A DNA stretch of 64,000 bases. Origin: Areca catechu (taxonomy: Eukaryota; Streptophyta; Magnoliopsida; Arecales; Arecaceae). This document shows, in pieces, positions 42,601 through 54,114 of the stretch. Positions within the stretch are counted from its first letter, which is position 1. Each line of letters begins with the position of its first letter. The notes beneath the pieces are model-generated. The model worked only from the letters and a program-made list of their open reading frames with translations, was not told where the DNA came from and did no database searches. Location of the stretch: positions 43,431,210 through 43,495,209 of the forward strand of contig CM038047.1 in assembly GCA_021397845.1 (NCBI GenBank), given 5' to 3'. The position numbers and the translations under genes were made by a program.

Positions 42601-45038
42601 CGGACGAACCGCACGGCCTTCTTCCTGATGAGGCGAGCCGCCTCGCGGCCCTCCGGCAGGGTGCCATTGATGATGTATGCGGCGTATTTGTCTATCCAGC
42701 TGGGTTCATGGCCGACCTGGTGGACCTCCACCGGTGCCTCGAGGCTTGGGACCTCAAGGCGCTCCACATAGGCGCGTCCCAGCATCGTGTCCGGCAGGGT
42801 CGCCAGTCGAGAAAGAGCATCCGTGCGGGCATTCTCCCTGCGGGGGATATGGAAGATGTTGAAGCGTCGGAATCTGGACGCGCCCGCCTTGACGAGCTCC
42901 AAGTATCTCGCCATTTGGGGGTCGTGCGTGACGTACTCCCCGGACACCTGCCCCGCTACGAGCTGGGAATCGGTGAAAGCCTTGAGGTTGGTTACGCCCA
43001 GCTCGCGGGAGACTCTCAGTCCGGCAAGAAGTGCTTCGTACTCTGCCTGGTTATTTGTCGCGGGGAATTGGAAACAGAGCGCGCATTCGGCGACGACCCC
43101 GTTACTGTTGGCAAGGATGAGCCCAGCCCCGCTCCCGCCGGAGTTTGAGGCTCCGTCTACATGGAGGATCCAGGCGTCTTCTCCGGGCTCGTCGGCACCT
43201 ATCTCCATCGATCGGCCTGAGGGGCCTTCCTCGGGCTCCTTGCCCAAGCCCGCACATTCGACCAAGAAGTCGGCTAGCACCTGTGCCTTCATGGCTGACC
43301 TCGGCCTGTACGTAATGTCGAACTCGCTGAGTTTCAGTGCCCATTTTGCCAATCGTCCCGAGGTATCGGGTCGGCTGAGCACTGCTTTCAGCGGTTGATC
43401 CGTCAGGACAGCGATGGGGTGCGCTTGGAAATAAGGCCTGAGATGCTGGGCAGACACTATTAGCGCAAAAACGAGTTTCTCGGGCCGAGAATACCTGAGC
43501 TCCGCGTCACGGAGAAGTTTGCTGGTATAGTACACCGGCCGCTGGGCCCCCTGGCCGTCGGTTCGAACCAAGACTGAGCTGACGGCTTCCGGGGTAACCG
43601 CTAGGTAGAGGATAAGCTCCTCTCCCTCCTCGGGCCTGGACAGCAACGGTGGCGATGCGAGGGTCTTCTTCAGCTCCTCGAAGGCCTGCTGGCATTCCTC
43701 GGTCCAAGCAAAGTCATTCATCTTCCTCAGTACCTTGAAGAAGGGACGGCAGCGGTCCGCCGACCTGGAGATAAAATGGCTGAGGGCCGCAACTCGGTCG
43801 GTTAGTTGCTGCACTTGCTTCTTGGAGGTGGGCTGCTCCATATCCAGGATGGCCTGGACCTTCTCCGGGTTGGCCTCGATCCCTCTTTGGGTCACCATAA
43901 ATCCTAGGAATTTCCCGGCGGAGACGCCAAAGGCGCACTTCGCCGGGTTCAGCTTCATCTGATGGCGTCGGAGGTTGCTGAATGTCTCCGCCAAGTCAGC
44001 CACGTGGTCCGACTCGGGTTTGCTCATTACCAGCATGTCGTCCACGTACACCTGCATGTTGCGGCCGATCTGGTCTTTGAAAATTCTATTGACCAGGCGC
44101 TGGTACGTTGCCCCCGCGTTCTTGAGGCCAAATGGCATCATCCTGTAGCAAAAAGTTCCGCGGTCAGTTATGAAGGCGGTGTGCTCTTCGTCCTCCGGAC
44201 TCATCCGGATCTGGTTGTATCCGGAGAAGGCGTCCATGAACGACAGGAGGCGATGTCCCGAGGTGGTGTCGACCAGCTGGTCGATCTTTGGAAGAGGGAA
44301 GCTGTCCTTTGGGCAAGCTCGGTTGAGGTCGGTGTAATCCACACAGATCCTCCACTTACCACTACTCTTTCTTACCATGACCACGTTTGCCAGCCAGCTG
44401 GGGTACTGGACCTCCCGCACAAAACCGGCGGTGAGGAGCTTTTCCACTTCCTCGTTGATCGCCTTCTGCCTTTCCATGGCGAAGCTTCTCTTCTTCTGGC
44501 GGACCGGGCGGCAATTTGGGTCCACGTTTAGCCTGTGCATGATGACCTCGGGCGGGATGCCCGGCATGTCAGCTGCTGACCAGGCGAACACGTCAGCGTT
44601 GGCACGGAGGAACTCCAGCAGGCGGGTTCGTTCTTCCTCAGGGAGCTGGGCCCCGACTTGCACCGTCTTCAGGGGATCCGAACCGAGGGGAAAAGTCAGC
44701 AGGCGCTCTACGGGTCCTCCCCTGGGTTCCTTCTCTCTCATATCGAGGTCGTCGATATCATGGGCGAGCTCCGCGCCCCTGGCGCCCAGGACCGTCTGAA
44801 GGCAGAGCGGGACTGGCTGGGTCGCCCCCTTCATCTCCCCGAGCCCGGAGGGCGTGGGGAACTGTACCAACAGCCTTCTCGTGGAGATGGTGGTGTCCAG
44901 CTGGTTGAGCCCGGGACGCCCGAGAATGGCGTTGTAAGGCGAGGGGAGCCTGACGACGGTAAATGTTATTAGGACGGTCGCCTGCCGGGGTGGGGATCCG
45001 GCGGTGACCGGGAGAGTGATCTCCCCTTCGACCCCCAC
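42546..45038 (-). pseudogene. Gypsy reverse transcriptase and RNase H of TatA-2
   Basis: 830-residue frame from a Met inside the protease region. It begins with the protease tail (NAILGRPGLNQLDT). RT fingers and palm: ANVVMVRKSSGKWRICVDYT, GYNQIRMSPEDEEHTAF, YVDD at 331-334. Then the RT-linked RNase H (FAWTEECQQAFEELKKTLAS), and a second, RVT_3-type RNase H with D628 in HVDGASNSGG, NNQAEYEALLAGL and FTDSQLVAGQV. Dual RNase H domains are typical of the Tat lineage. A one-base loss near 42608 shifts the frame before integrase. Synthesises and processes the cDNA. Confidence 0.92.
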
Positions 45039-46914
45039 GGAGTCCCCTGTGAAACCTACCAGGGGGTGTGCACCGGTTTCAGCTGATCGTGGGACAAGTT
45101 CATGCGGGAGAAAGTGTCGTAAAAAAGTACGTCAGCCGAGCTTCCACTATCAACCATGATTCGATGTACAGGATGCTTCGCGATGGTCATCTTGACCACC
45201 ATGGCATCGTTGTTTACATTGTCGTTACCCTCCCCCCTCGGGGAGGGATTACATCCTCCGGGTTCCCGACTTCCCAGGCTCTCTTCATTGCTCGACCGAA
45301 CCCGCGCGAGATCATGCCCACGGGCTTCTCCGTTGGGCAGTTGTCGATCGCAGGGACGGGCGGCAAGGCCGCGAGCAGCTGCCCTTCAGAGGGGGCCTCG
45401 TTCTTGACGAACTTCCTGAGGTAATCCCTCCTAATCAGCTCCTCGATCTCCCGCTTCAGGTGGCGACACTCCTCTGTGTCGTGCCCGTGCTCGCGGTGAA
45501 ACTGGCAGTACTTCGATTTGTCTCGGACGGCTCTCGGGTTCTGAGGAGGAGGTCGGCGGAGGTAGTGCTCGCCCTCGATTTCCATGAGGATCTTCATCCG
45601 AGGTGCGAGGAGAGGGGTGTACCTCCGCTCGGGAGTGGCCTCGCCCCTTAGCCTTGGATTCGGGCGAGGGTCGGCAGACGGCCTGGGCCTCCGAGCTCCC
45701 GGGGCGTCCCTCGGGAGCGGCTTCTTCGGAGTCTTCCCGTCTAACTCTCGACGGGTGCGGTCAGCCTCCTCCGCTCGGATGTACTTGTGGGCGCGGAGGA
45801 GGAGCTCGGAGTACGTCCTGGGCGGCTTCTTGTCCAGGGAGTAGGTCAGGCGGGACGTCTTGAGCCCGCGCTTCAAAGCCAGCATGGCGACGGGCTCGTC
45901 CAAGCTGTAGATCTCCAGGGCTGTGGTTTTGAACCGGGTGATGTAGTCCCGGAGCAGCTCCTGGTCCTGCTGGCGGATGGAGAAGAGGCTGTCCACCTCT
46001 CTTGGCACCTTTCGACAAGCGTCGAAGTGTGCCACGAACCTTCCATCCAGCTGATGGAAGGAGCAAATGGATCCGGGCTCGAGGCGGGTGAACCAGACTC
46101 GAGCGGCCTTCCGGAGGGTGGCCGGGAAGGCGATGCACAGGAGAGCGTCAGTGGCCTCCTGGACTCTCATGAGGGCTTTGTAGCTCTCCAAATGGTCCAG
46201 GGGGTCGGTGGTCCCGTCGTAGGGATCCACCTGCGGCATGCGGAACCGTTTCGGGATCGGTTTCGCCTGGATTTCTTCAGAAAAAGGGGGGCGGGAGTCG
46301 TAGCCCGCCGGGTCTGCCGATGAGTTCTGCAGGTTGACGAATCGGCGGGCGAACTCCGCCAGCTTGCGCTCATGCTCCTCCAGGCGCCTCTCGGCCTGGC
46401 GCCTGATGGCTTCGTCGGTGGAGTCTTCCACCGAGACTGCGGGTGAAGGGGGCGCCGATCGGTCTCGGCGCGAGGTCTGGCCTCGACGTCGCTTGCTGCG
46501 ATGCGCCGTTTCAGCCCCGTCGGCTGGGGATCGACTCTCGTGATCCTCCGAACCGGAATAGTTTCTCTTTGCGGGAGCTTAGTGGCTCCCCCGGGGGTTG
46601 GAGGCGGCCCTCGAATGGGATGGCCTGCCCTGGATTGAGCGCAGGCTCCCACGCTGTCCCGCGGCTCGGGCAGCGGGGGTCCCTGGCTGCGGCTGGGTGG
46701 CCAGGGAGCGTTGCTGATGCTGAAGCTGCCGGACCGCTGAGGTCAAGGTCTGCAGCTGCTGGATGACGGCCGCAAGGGGTCCGTCCGCCGGGGTAGGCTG
46801 CTGTGCAAGAGGAGGGGGAGCCGGAAGCTCCCTCTCCGGGCTGAGGGCCCCTGGAGGGGAGTGAACCTCCCCCACGCGACTGGTGGATGCCTCGCGGCCA
46901 CGAGTGACCACCAT
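45039..46914 (-). pseudogene. gag and protease N-part of TatA-2
   Basis: gag starts MVVTRGREASTSRVGE at 46914. It is Pro/Gln-rich, with a TAA at 46579-46581 in an otherwise continuous frame. The capsid region has RMPQVDPYDGTTDPLDHLES, RVWFTRLEPGSICSFHQLDG and LEIYSLDEPVAMLALKRGLK, then a CQFHREHGHDTEEC knuckle near 45480-45520. The gag frame stops at 45214. A shift near 45230 leads into the protease frame (active site MVDSGSSADVLF, about 45129-45164), and a one-base loss near 45062 leads to the pol frame starting at 45038. Whether the gag-protease shift is natural or a lesion cannot be told from one copy. Confidence 0.85.
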
Positions 46915-46974
46915 CGTCAGAGAGCGCGACACCTGCAGAAAGCTGGCCCCCGCTCGGGTTTGGTGTCCTGCCCC

Positions 46975-46990
46975 CCTACCTGGCACGCCA
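46975..46990 (-). other. Primer-binding site of TatA-2
   Basis: Minus strand TGGCGTGCCAGGTAGG, three bases from the 5' LTR, near-identical to the TatB site TGGCGCGCCAGGTAG. tRNA identity not assigned. Confidence 0.78.
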
Positions 46991-46993
46991 ATC

Positions 46994-48796
46994 TGTTGCC
47001 GCTCCCGTCGTCGTGCCCGTGCCACGGATCCGCCGATCCCTCCTGACCGCCTGGCGAAGGAGCCTTCCTGGCTGCGGCTAACCTGCAAAAAAGGGGTTAG
47101 AAGACCCTGGCCGGGGATCCCGGCGAGGGAGCTCCGACGGTCAAGTCAGTAGACGACGGGAAGGAACAGATTCTCCAGACGGACCCCCGAAATGGTTCCA
47201 GACTTAGAGAGTTTACGAGTGAGAGAGAGAAACGCTCTGGGGACCAGAGTCTCGACCGGGCCTCCTTGTCGAGCTCACGCTCAGTGATCCCCTCTCGGGA
47301 TCTCTGGTTTTCGCTCTCCGGAGCGAGACCCTTTTGCCGCTGCTTCTCCTTTGTCCCCAGGCTTGTTCGCTTACCTTGTCGTCCCCAGATTCCTCCCTCT
47401 TTATCTCCTTTCATCGTGCGCTTGTCTTTTCCTCCTGGGAGACTCCCCTCCTCCCGTCCTCTTCTCTTTTTCCTTTTCCGTGAAGGGGGGCCAGGCGGCT
47501 TTCCGACCTCGTCCGCCGAGCCCAGCAGGGAAAAGGCAAAGACAGAAGAGAAAGAGGGAGGGCGGCGCTGGTAAGGCGGCTGGTCAGGCCTCGGGCCCAG
47601 CGAGAGCGCTCCGCTTTCCCGAGCGTGGGCGCCATCCATCTATAGGGCCTGTTCTGTCAGAATCGTGCCTCTAGGCTGTGGAACTTGTCGGGCCGATGCA
47701 ATTGATGTTCCGCGTGCCGCCGCCCTCCGTACGGGGCGCCGTCTGGGGTTCGTACGGCCCGAGGGATGGCCTCGGGGCCCGCGACTCTTCCTTGAGATCT
47801 TCTCCGTATGGGCGGCCTGACCTCGACCGAGTTGGACCCGTCTCCGGGGGCCACCTGGCGAAGAGCGAAGGACCAGCCGACCTCGGCCTAGGTGGACCCC
47901 TCCTGGGTGGACACCTGGCGAGGTGGCAGGAGGTCTCCTGGCTTCGGTCGAGATGGACCCGGCTCCGGGGGGGCCACCTGGCGAAGGGCGAAGGGCCAGC
48001 CGACCTCGGCCTAGGTGGACCCCTCCTGGGTGGACACCTGGCGAGGTGGCAGGAGGTCGCCTGGCCTCGGCCGAGGTGGACCCGTCTTCGGGAGGCCACC
48101 TGGCGAAGGGGCGAAGGGTCGGCCGACCTCGACTTAGGTGGACCCCTCCTGGGTGGACACCTGGCGAGGTGGCAGGAGGTCGCCTGGCCTCGGTCGAGGT
48201 GGACCCGTCTTCGGGAGGCCACCTGGCAAAGGGGCGAAGGACCAGCCGACCTCGGCACAGGTGGACCCCTCCTGGGTGGACACCTGGCGAGGTGGTAGGA
48301 GGTCGCCTGGCCTCGGCCGAGGTGGACCCGTCTTCGGGAGGCCACCTGGCAAAGGGGCGAAGGAACAGCCGACCTCGGCACAGGTGGACCCCTCCTGGGT
48401 GGACACCTGGCGAGGTGGTAGGAGGTCGCCTGGCTTCGGCCGAGGTGGACCCGTCTCCGGGGGGCCACCTGGCGAAGGGCGAAGGGCCAGCCGACCTCGG
48501 CCTAGGTGGATCCCTCCTGGGTGGACACCTGGCGAGGTGGCAGGAGGTCGCCTGGCTTTGGCCGACCTCACTTAGGCGGACCCCTCCGAACTTGGGCGCC
48601 ACCGAGGTGGTAGAGGAGCTCCGATCCGAGCTCGACCTCGGCGAGGGCGGTTTGTCTTAGAAAATTGCCGGGCGCTGTAGTCTTGCCGAACCTGGTCTTG
48701 AAGACGTGGCGCTGACTCGGCCGGAGAAACCTTCACGTGGCTCGATCGCATTTGGCGGTGTCTGAGCCTGGCCACGTCACTGTCACGGCTGTAACA
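46994..48796 (-). repeat. 5' LTR of TatA-2
   Basis: 1,803 bp, TGTTGCCGCTCC..GCTGTAACA on the plus strand, followed by TSD ATTCA. The ~123-bp array is at 47840-48580. Open frames of up to 320 residues on both strands are repeat translations. Confidence 0.95.
47840..48580. repeat. ~123-bp tandem array in TatA-2 5' LTR
   Basis: About six units, the same unit as 36600-37330. The sub-unit with GGCACAGGTGGACC appears twice here with GGTAGGAGGTCG variants, against GGCAGGAGGTCG in the other LTR. Confidence 0.92.
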
Positions 48797-48801
48797 ATTC
48801 A

Positions 48802-49832
48802 TCTTTCTATTAGTTGTTTGTTGATTTAGCAGATCAATTAGAGCTCTACAATCACAGTTTTAAAAAAATTGAAATTTTTGGTGAAAGGATTTATATATCA
48901 TTTATTAAGTCTTTTAGCCATTGTGCTTCAGTAGATGCAGTGTCAAGAGCTGTCAGCTCAGATTCTAATATGCTTCTAGTGATTATTGTTTATTTACAAA
49001 AGCTCCAAGATACTGCAACTCCTCCTAGCAAGAAGAGATCCCTATGATGGACTTAATATCTAATTTATCTGTTACCCAATTGGCATCACTGAATCTCTCA
49101 AGTACTTTTGGATAACCAGAGTATACTAGACAGTAATCTAAGGTTCCCTTAAAATATCTAAAGATTCTTTTAAGGCTTTCCAATGTTCTTTACTAGGATT
49201 GCTAGTATACCTACTTAGTCTGCCTATGGCATAAGCTATATCTGGATGGATTATATTTGAAATATATAATAGGGATCCTATCCTTTAAGAATATCCTAAT
49301 TGATCAATAGGTTCTTCTAAGTTTTTAATTAAGTGAGAGCTATAATCATAGAGGGTAGAGATAGGATTTGAATCAAAATATTCAAATTTTTTAAGCATCT
49401 TCTCTATTGAGTGTGCTAGATTTATTGCTATTTCATTATCTATTCTTTCAAGCTTCATTTCTAGAACTATATCAGCTTCTCCTAAGTCTTTCATATTAAA
49501 ATTATTTGATAGGTAGCTTTTAGTTTCTTGAATTATTTTCATTGATGTTCCAAATAGTAATATATCATCTACATATAGGTATAGTATTATATAATCAGAA
49601 TCCTGCCTTTTATAATATACACTTTATCATATTTATTTATTTTAAAGTTATTACTTAAGATAATTTCATCAAACCTAATGTGCCATTGTCTAGGAGCTTG
49701 TTTTAAACCATAAAGAGATTTGATTAGTCTACATACTTTATGTTCTTGTCCTTTTAATTCAAATCCTTGAGGTTGGTTTATGTAGATTTCTTCTTCTAAT
49801 TCTTCATTTAAGAATGTTGTTTTCACATCCAT
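48802..49832 (-). pseudogene. Tork reverse transcriptase and RNase H N-part
   Basis: 49832-49587: MDVKTTFLNEELEEEIYINQ, YGLKQAPRQWHIRF, the RVT_2 palm. A frame break and stops remove the YVDD box (homologous position about 49560-49590). 49542-49285: YLSNNFNMKDLGEADIVLEM and INLAHSIEKMLKKFEYFDSN. RNase H follows to 48802, where TatA-2 interrupts it, and resumes at 35746. More RT homology, such as the region equivalent to KARLVAKGYTQKEGIDY, is visible but broken up to 49980. Inactive. Confidence 0.82.
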
Positions 49833-50027
49833 TTAATGAATTATTAATTTATGAATTGAGGCTAAGGCTATCAAGGTTCTTAGGATAGTTATTCTCGCTA
49901 AAGGGATATAGGTGTCAAAATAATCTATATCTTTCTTTTGGTTAAATCATTTTACTACTAACCTAGCTTTGTACCTTTCTATTGTTCCATCTAGCCTTAA
50001 TTTTCTTTTAAAAATCTATTTGGTTCC

Positions 50028-51020
50028 TGTTGCCGATCTCGCCGCCGCGCCCGTGGCCTCGGAGTCGCCGATCCGACTAGACCGTCCTGCTCCTAGGGCC
50101 TCCTGGCTGGACCGGACCTGCAAGACAAGGTCAGAAGACCCTGGCCGGGGATCCCGGCGAGGGAGCTCCGACGATCAAGTTAGTAGACGGCGAGAGGGAA
50201 CAGACTCTCTGGGACAGGCCCCCGAAGGAGTCCCAGACTCATAGAATTTATTAGCAAGAAAGATGCCAGAGAGACAAGAAACCCGGCTGGATTCCTTCGC
50301 CGAGCTCACGCCAAGCGATCCCCTCTCGGGACCTTGGATCTTGCTCTGGGAGCGGAGCTTCCAGCCTCTGTTTCTTACTTGTCACCCCTTACCTGGTCGT
50401 CTCTTCTCTCCTTCCTTTTATCTCCTCCCGCCGCCTGCTCGTTTTCCGCTCCCGGGAGGCTCCCCTTGTCGCTCTCGAAGCCCTCCCTCCGTCCTTTTCT
50501 CTTTTCCCTTCTGGTTCAGAGGGCCAGGCGACTTTTCGGCTTCATTTGCCGAGCCTAGCGGGAAAGAGTAAGGGAGGGGGCGCTGGCCGGGCGGCCGACC
50601 AGACCTCGGGCCGAGTGTGGGCGCTCTCCATCCCAGGTGCCGGCGCTGTCCGTTAATGGGCCCTATTTTGTCAAAACCACGTCTCTCGACTGCGGAACCT
50701 GTCGGGCCGATGTAAGTGATGCTTCGCGTGCCGCCGCCATCCGTACGGGGCGCCTTCCTCGGGGTGCGGTGCGCACGGCTCGAGGGTCAACCTCAGAGCC
50801 TGCGCCTCCGCTCTTTGGGACCTTCTTTGTACGAGCTGCCTGACCTCGGCCAAGGTGGGACCGTCTCAAGGTGCCACCTGGCGAGGGAGCGGGGGAGCCC
50901 GGGCTGAGCTCGACTTCGGACGTGTGGGAGCCGCAGCTGACTCGGCCGAAAACCTCCACGTGGCTCGAATCATGCCCGACGAGATTTGAGACCGACCACG
51001 TCATCATTACGGCCGTAACA
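50028..51020 (-). mobile_element. Solo LTR related to TatA
   Basis: 993 bp, TGTTGCCGATCT..GGCCGTAACA, with perfect TSD GTTCC (50023-50027 and 51021-51025). It resembles TatA LTRs at both ends and in the middle (GACCCTGGCCGGGGATCCCG, GGAGCTCCGACG), but lacks the ~123-bp tandem array and so is about 800 bp shorter. No internal domain, so it is a product of LTR-LTR recombination. It interrupts the RT-integrase linker of the Tork element. Confidence 0.93.
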
Positions 51021-51025
51021 GTTCC

Positions 51026-52600
51026 TATAGGTTTGTTTCTAGGAGGTAAATCAGTTAAAATCTAAGTTTTATTTTCTAAGATTGATTGAATTTCACTATC
51101 TATGGCTTCCTTCCAATATGATGATTCTGATGATGACATCATCTCATCATATGTAGAAGGTTCACCTTCTACTAAGAATGTGAAGAAGTCTTCATTAAAA
51201 TCCTTTTCAACTCTTTTTCTTTTGCTTCTTCTTAGTTCAGGTTCAATTTCTGATTATGATTCTGTGGCTCTAGAGGAAGATGGTTCACATTCTATGGGTC
51301 TAGAGATTCTAGTCTTAAAAGGAAATATGTCATCAAAGAAAGAAGCATCTCTAGCTTCTAAGATTGAGTTGTTAGTTATATCATTAATCTCTAATTTCAT
51401 AACTAAGAATCTATAGACATTACTATTTTGGGCATAGCCTATAAATACAGCATCTATGATCTTGGATCCTAGTTTTCTCTTTTTAGATTCAGGGATATTA
51501 ACCTTAGTTAGGCACCCCCACACTTTGAGAAAGTTTAGGTCAGGAGTTCTTTCTTTCCAAAGTTCATAAGGAGTTTTGCCACTATCTTTAATAAGTATTC
51601 TATTTAGGATGAAGCAAGAAGACAGAAAAGCTTTCCCCATAAGTTCTCGGGTAAGCTAGAACTGATGAGCATAGCATTTACCATATCCATGAGGGTACGA
51701 TTTTTACGCTTAGCTACACCATTAGACTGTGGAGAATAAGGAGCAGTCACTTGATGAATTATACCATGTTCTTGACAGAACTAGGAGAATTCATTCGAGG
51801 TATACTCCCCTCCTCTATTAGACCTAAGTATTTTAATCTTTCTTTCTTGTTAATTTTCTACTTCACTCTTATAAATTTTAAACTTGTCGAATGTTTCATT
51901 TTTAGATTTAATTAGGTAACATTGACAGTATCTAGAAAGATCATCTATAAAGGTCACTATGTACCTATTGCCACCACGGATTGCAGTCTTGGTGGAGTCA
52001 CATACATCACTATGTATTAACTCCAAAGTTGAGGAATTCCTTTTAACTGATTTGAATGGCTTTCTTGGTTATTTGAATTCAGCACATATTTCGTATTTAG
52101 ATGAATCTAGATTTGATTTAAGAATTAGTTTTAGTTTCATCATGAGTTTAACCTTTTCCAAGTATACATGACCCAACCTGTCATACCATAAATTTTGTTT
52201 GGACTTATTTACAAGATAAATTTGATTCTCAGCTTTATAATAAAAAAATTTATTACATTCAGTTTGAATAAGCCTTCACTTACATATCCTTTTTCTATGA
52301 AGGCATTATTCTTATTTATTACAACATTGTTACAATCAAGAACAATTTTGTATCCCCTTTGAACCAGCTGAGACCTGCTAACTAGATTCTTCCTAAGATC
52401 TAGAACATATAGTACATCCGTCAGAGAGAACTTTTCCTGATGTCATCTTCAAGTTGACTTATCCTAGTCCCACGATCCTGGTGGTTGTGTTGTTCCCTAG
52501 GATCACACCTCCTCCACTTAAGTCCTGAAAAGTAGTGAACCAGGAGTAATCAAAACAAATATGAATATTAGCTCCTGAATCCAACCACCAATCAAGATTG
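51026..52600 (-). pseudogene. Tork protease and integrase
   Basis: Protease active site WWLDSGANIHI at about 52570-52600. GAG-pre-integrase and integrase follow leftward: HSDVCDS, then RSNRGGEY (about 51805-51825) where the catalytic Asp is Asn, and NGVAKRKNR (about 51700-51725) where the catalytic Glu is Lys. The later part (51640-51254) has SCFILNRILIKDSGKTPYEL and LKVWGCLTKVNIPESKKRKL. Both lesions are G-to-A on the coding strand, typical of methylated-cytosine decay. Stops throughout. Non-functional. Confidence 0.82.
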
Positions 52601-53620
52601 GAAGAAGTAACATTAATTTCAGGGTTCAAGCTTACTGACCTAAAGGTGGAGCTTCTAGACCTTCAACTATGTGAGCTTGGGATCCGGAGGATGCAGAAAG
52701 TTTGCGAAGAGGCTCCTTCTTCCGATGAAAGTAGTCTCTTGCAAGATGATTCGTCCTCCCTATACAAAGCAGAACCTTTCACTTGGACCCTGGGCAGGCT
52801 TGCTGGATCTAGTGTTATGGGCCTTAAAGGCTTTACCCTTGGGTTTGAACTTGTTCGGGTTAGGACGGTAGGGTTGGTTTGATTGGTATTGGTGATTTGG
52901 TTAGAATCTAGGCCTTGATTTTGGTTTAGTATTGTTAGTTTGGTATTGTTGGGTTAGGTTAGCTTGGACACTAGGGATTCTAGTTTGTTGGATTTTAGAC
53001 CTATGTTGGTCTTCTATCCTAATTGAGTTTTAGAGTTGAGTTAGGGTTAGCTATCCTTGCTTTTGGAGCTGACTTTTAATAAAGCCATTCCAAGAATGAG
53101 GCATTTTATCTTGAAGGCTGGAGACCTTAAATCCTTCAGAGAATTTATCTCTATTGGCTTAGAGTTTTCTAAGGTACTTTGGAATTTGTGAAGTTGGTCA
53201 TTGATAGGTATGTCTTCTACCATATTGAACCTGAGGAATGATGCGATGTTGAATCATTCAACCCCAGCATCATCAAGGCCATATTCAGACTCTAAGGTAT
53301 CCCATAATTCCTTTGCACTCTTAGTCGATAGGTAAATGTCGTAAAGTGAGTCGAACGGGGCACTGAGGATTCTACCTTTATATAGGTAATCCTCTTCTGG
53401 GGTAGTTGGTGTGGTTGAATTAGAGGAGCAAGCAGACTGGTCAATCACTAACCAAAGTCCTAAGGTAGTTAGCTAAAATCTCATTTGGCTTTGCCACCTT
53501 CTAAAATGGGATCTATCAAACTTTTCATATTTAAGGCTAGTGTTGTCATCCCTAAGGGTTGCCATTAAGTCCAAGTTAGGTTCAGAGAGGAAGATCTGGA
53601 AAATAAAAATAATTTTGTTA
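52601..53620 (-). pseudogene. Tork gag remnant
   Basis: 53448-53254 shows STKSAKELWDTLESEYGLDD, the UBN2-type Copia gag. Next comes a region homologous to FNMVEDIPINDQLHKFQ. A degraded zinc knuckle near 52735-52775 reads CFV, then a stop, then HL-like residues, so its second Cys is lost. Start not determined because the N-terminus is degraded; 53620-54008 holds AT-rich leader sequence with no gene. Confidence 0.72.
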
Positions 53621-54008
53621 AGGATTTGTTTAAATAATCTTAGCATTTTTTTTGGATGTATGTTTCTAAAAAGGTGTCTCCCTTTTTTTGGATTAAGATT
53701 TTATTAAAATGATCACTAGTGTGATCGGATTTGTTATAATTTTTAATTAAATTATTTGTCTCTAAATCCTAAAGTCTTTGGTTAATTTGTTTATGTAGTC
53801 TTTTAAAGGTTAGTTTGCATGCTGTAGTACAGGTTCAAGGGAATCTTCAATTAATTTTTGCACAATACAAAGGAACTGATATTTTGCTATAAATGACAAA
53901 AAGAAAATATAATTATATTATTATATGTATATATAATAAGCAAGATAAATAAATTATAATTAATTATAAATAATATATACTATAAACTAATCCAAATCTT
54001 TTTTAGAC

Positions 54009-54032
54009 CGTTGAGTTAGCAACTCAGGAAAA

Positions 54033-54114
<82 letters not shown>

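Larger units (their letters stand above)
35752..48796 (-). mobile_element. Complete Ty3/Gypsy Tat element TatA-2
   Basis: 13,045 bp, minus strand, TG..CA ends and the perfect 5-bp TSD ATTCA (35747-35751 and 48797-48801) inside the RNase H of the Tork-like element. LTRs 35752-37545 and 46994-48796. In minus order: 5' LTR, PBS, gag, protease, RT, RNase H, integrase, 121-bp tandem array, plus-strand aORF, purine tract, 3' LTR. It is the same family as TatA-1. Coding regions carry only a few lesions: a gag stop, frameshifts near 45230, 45062 and 42608, and a stop at 42379. Confidence 0.96.
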
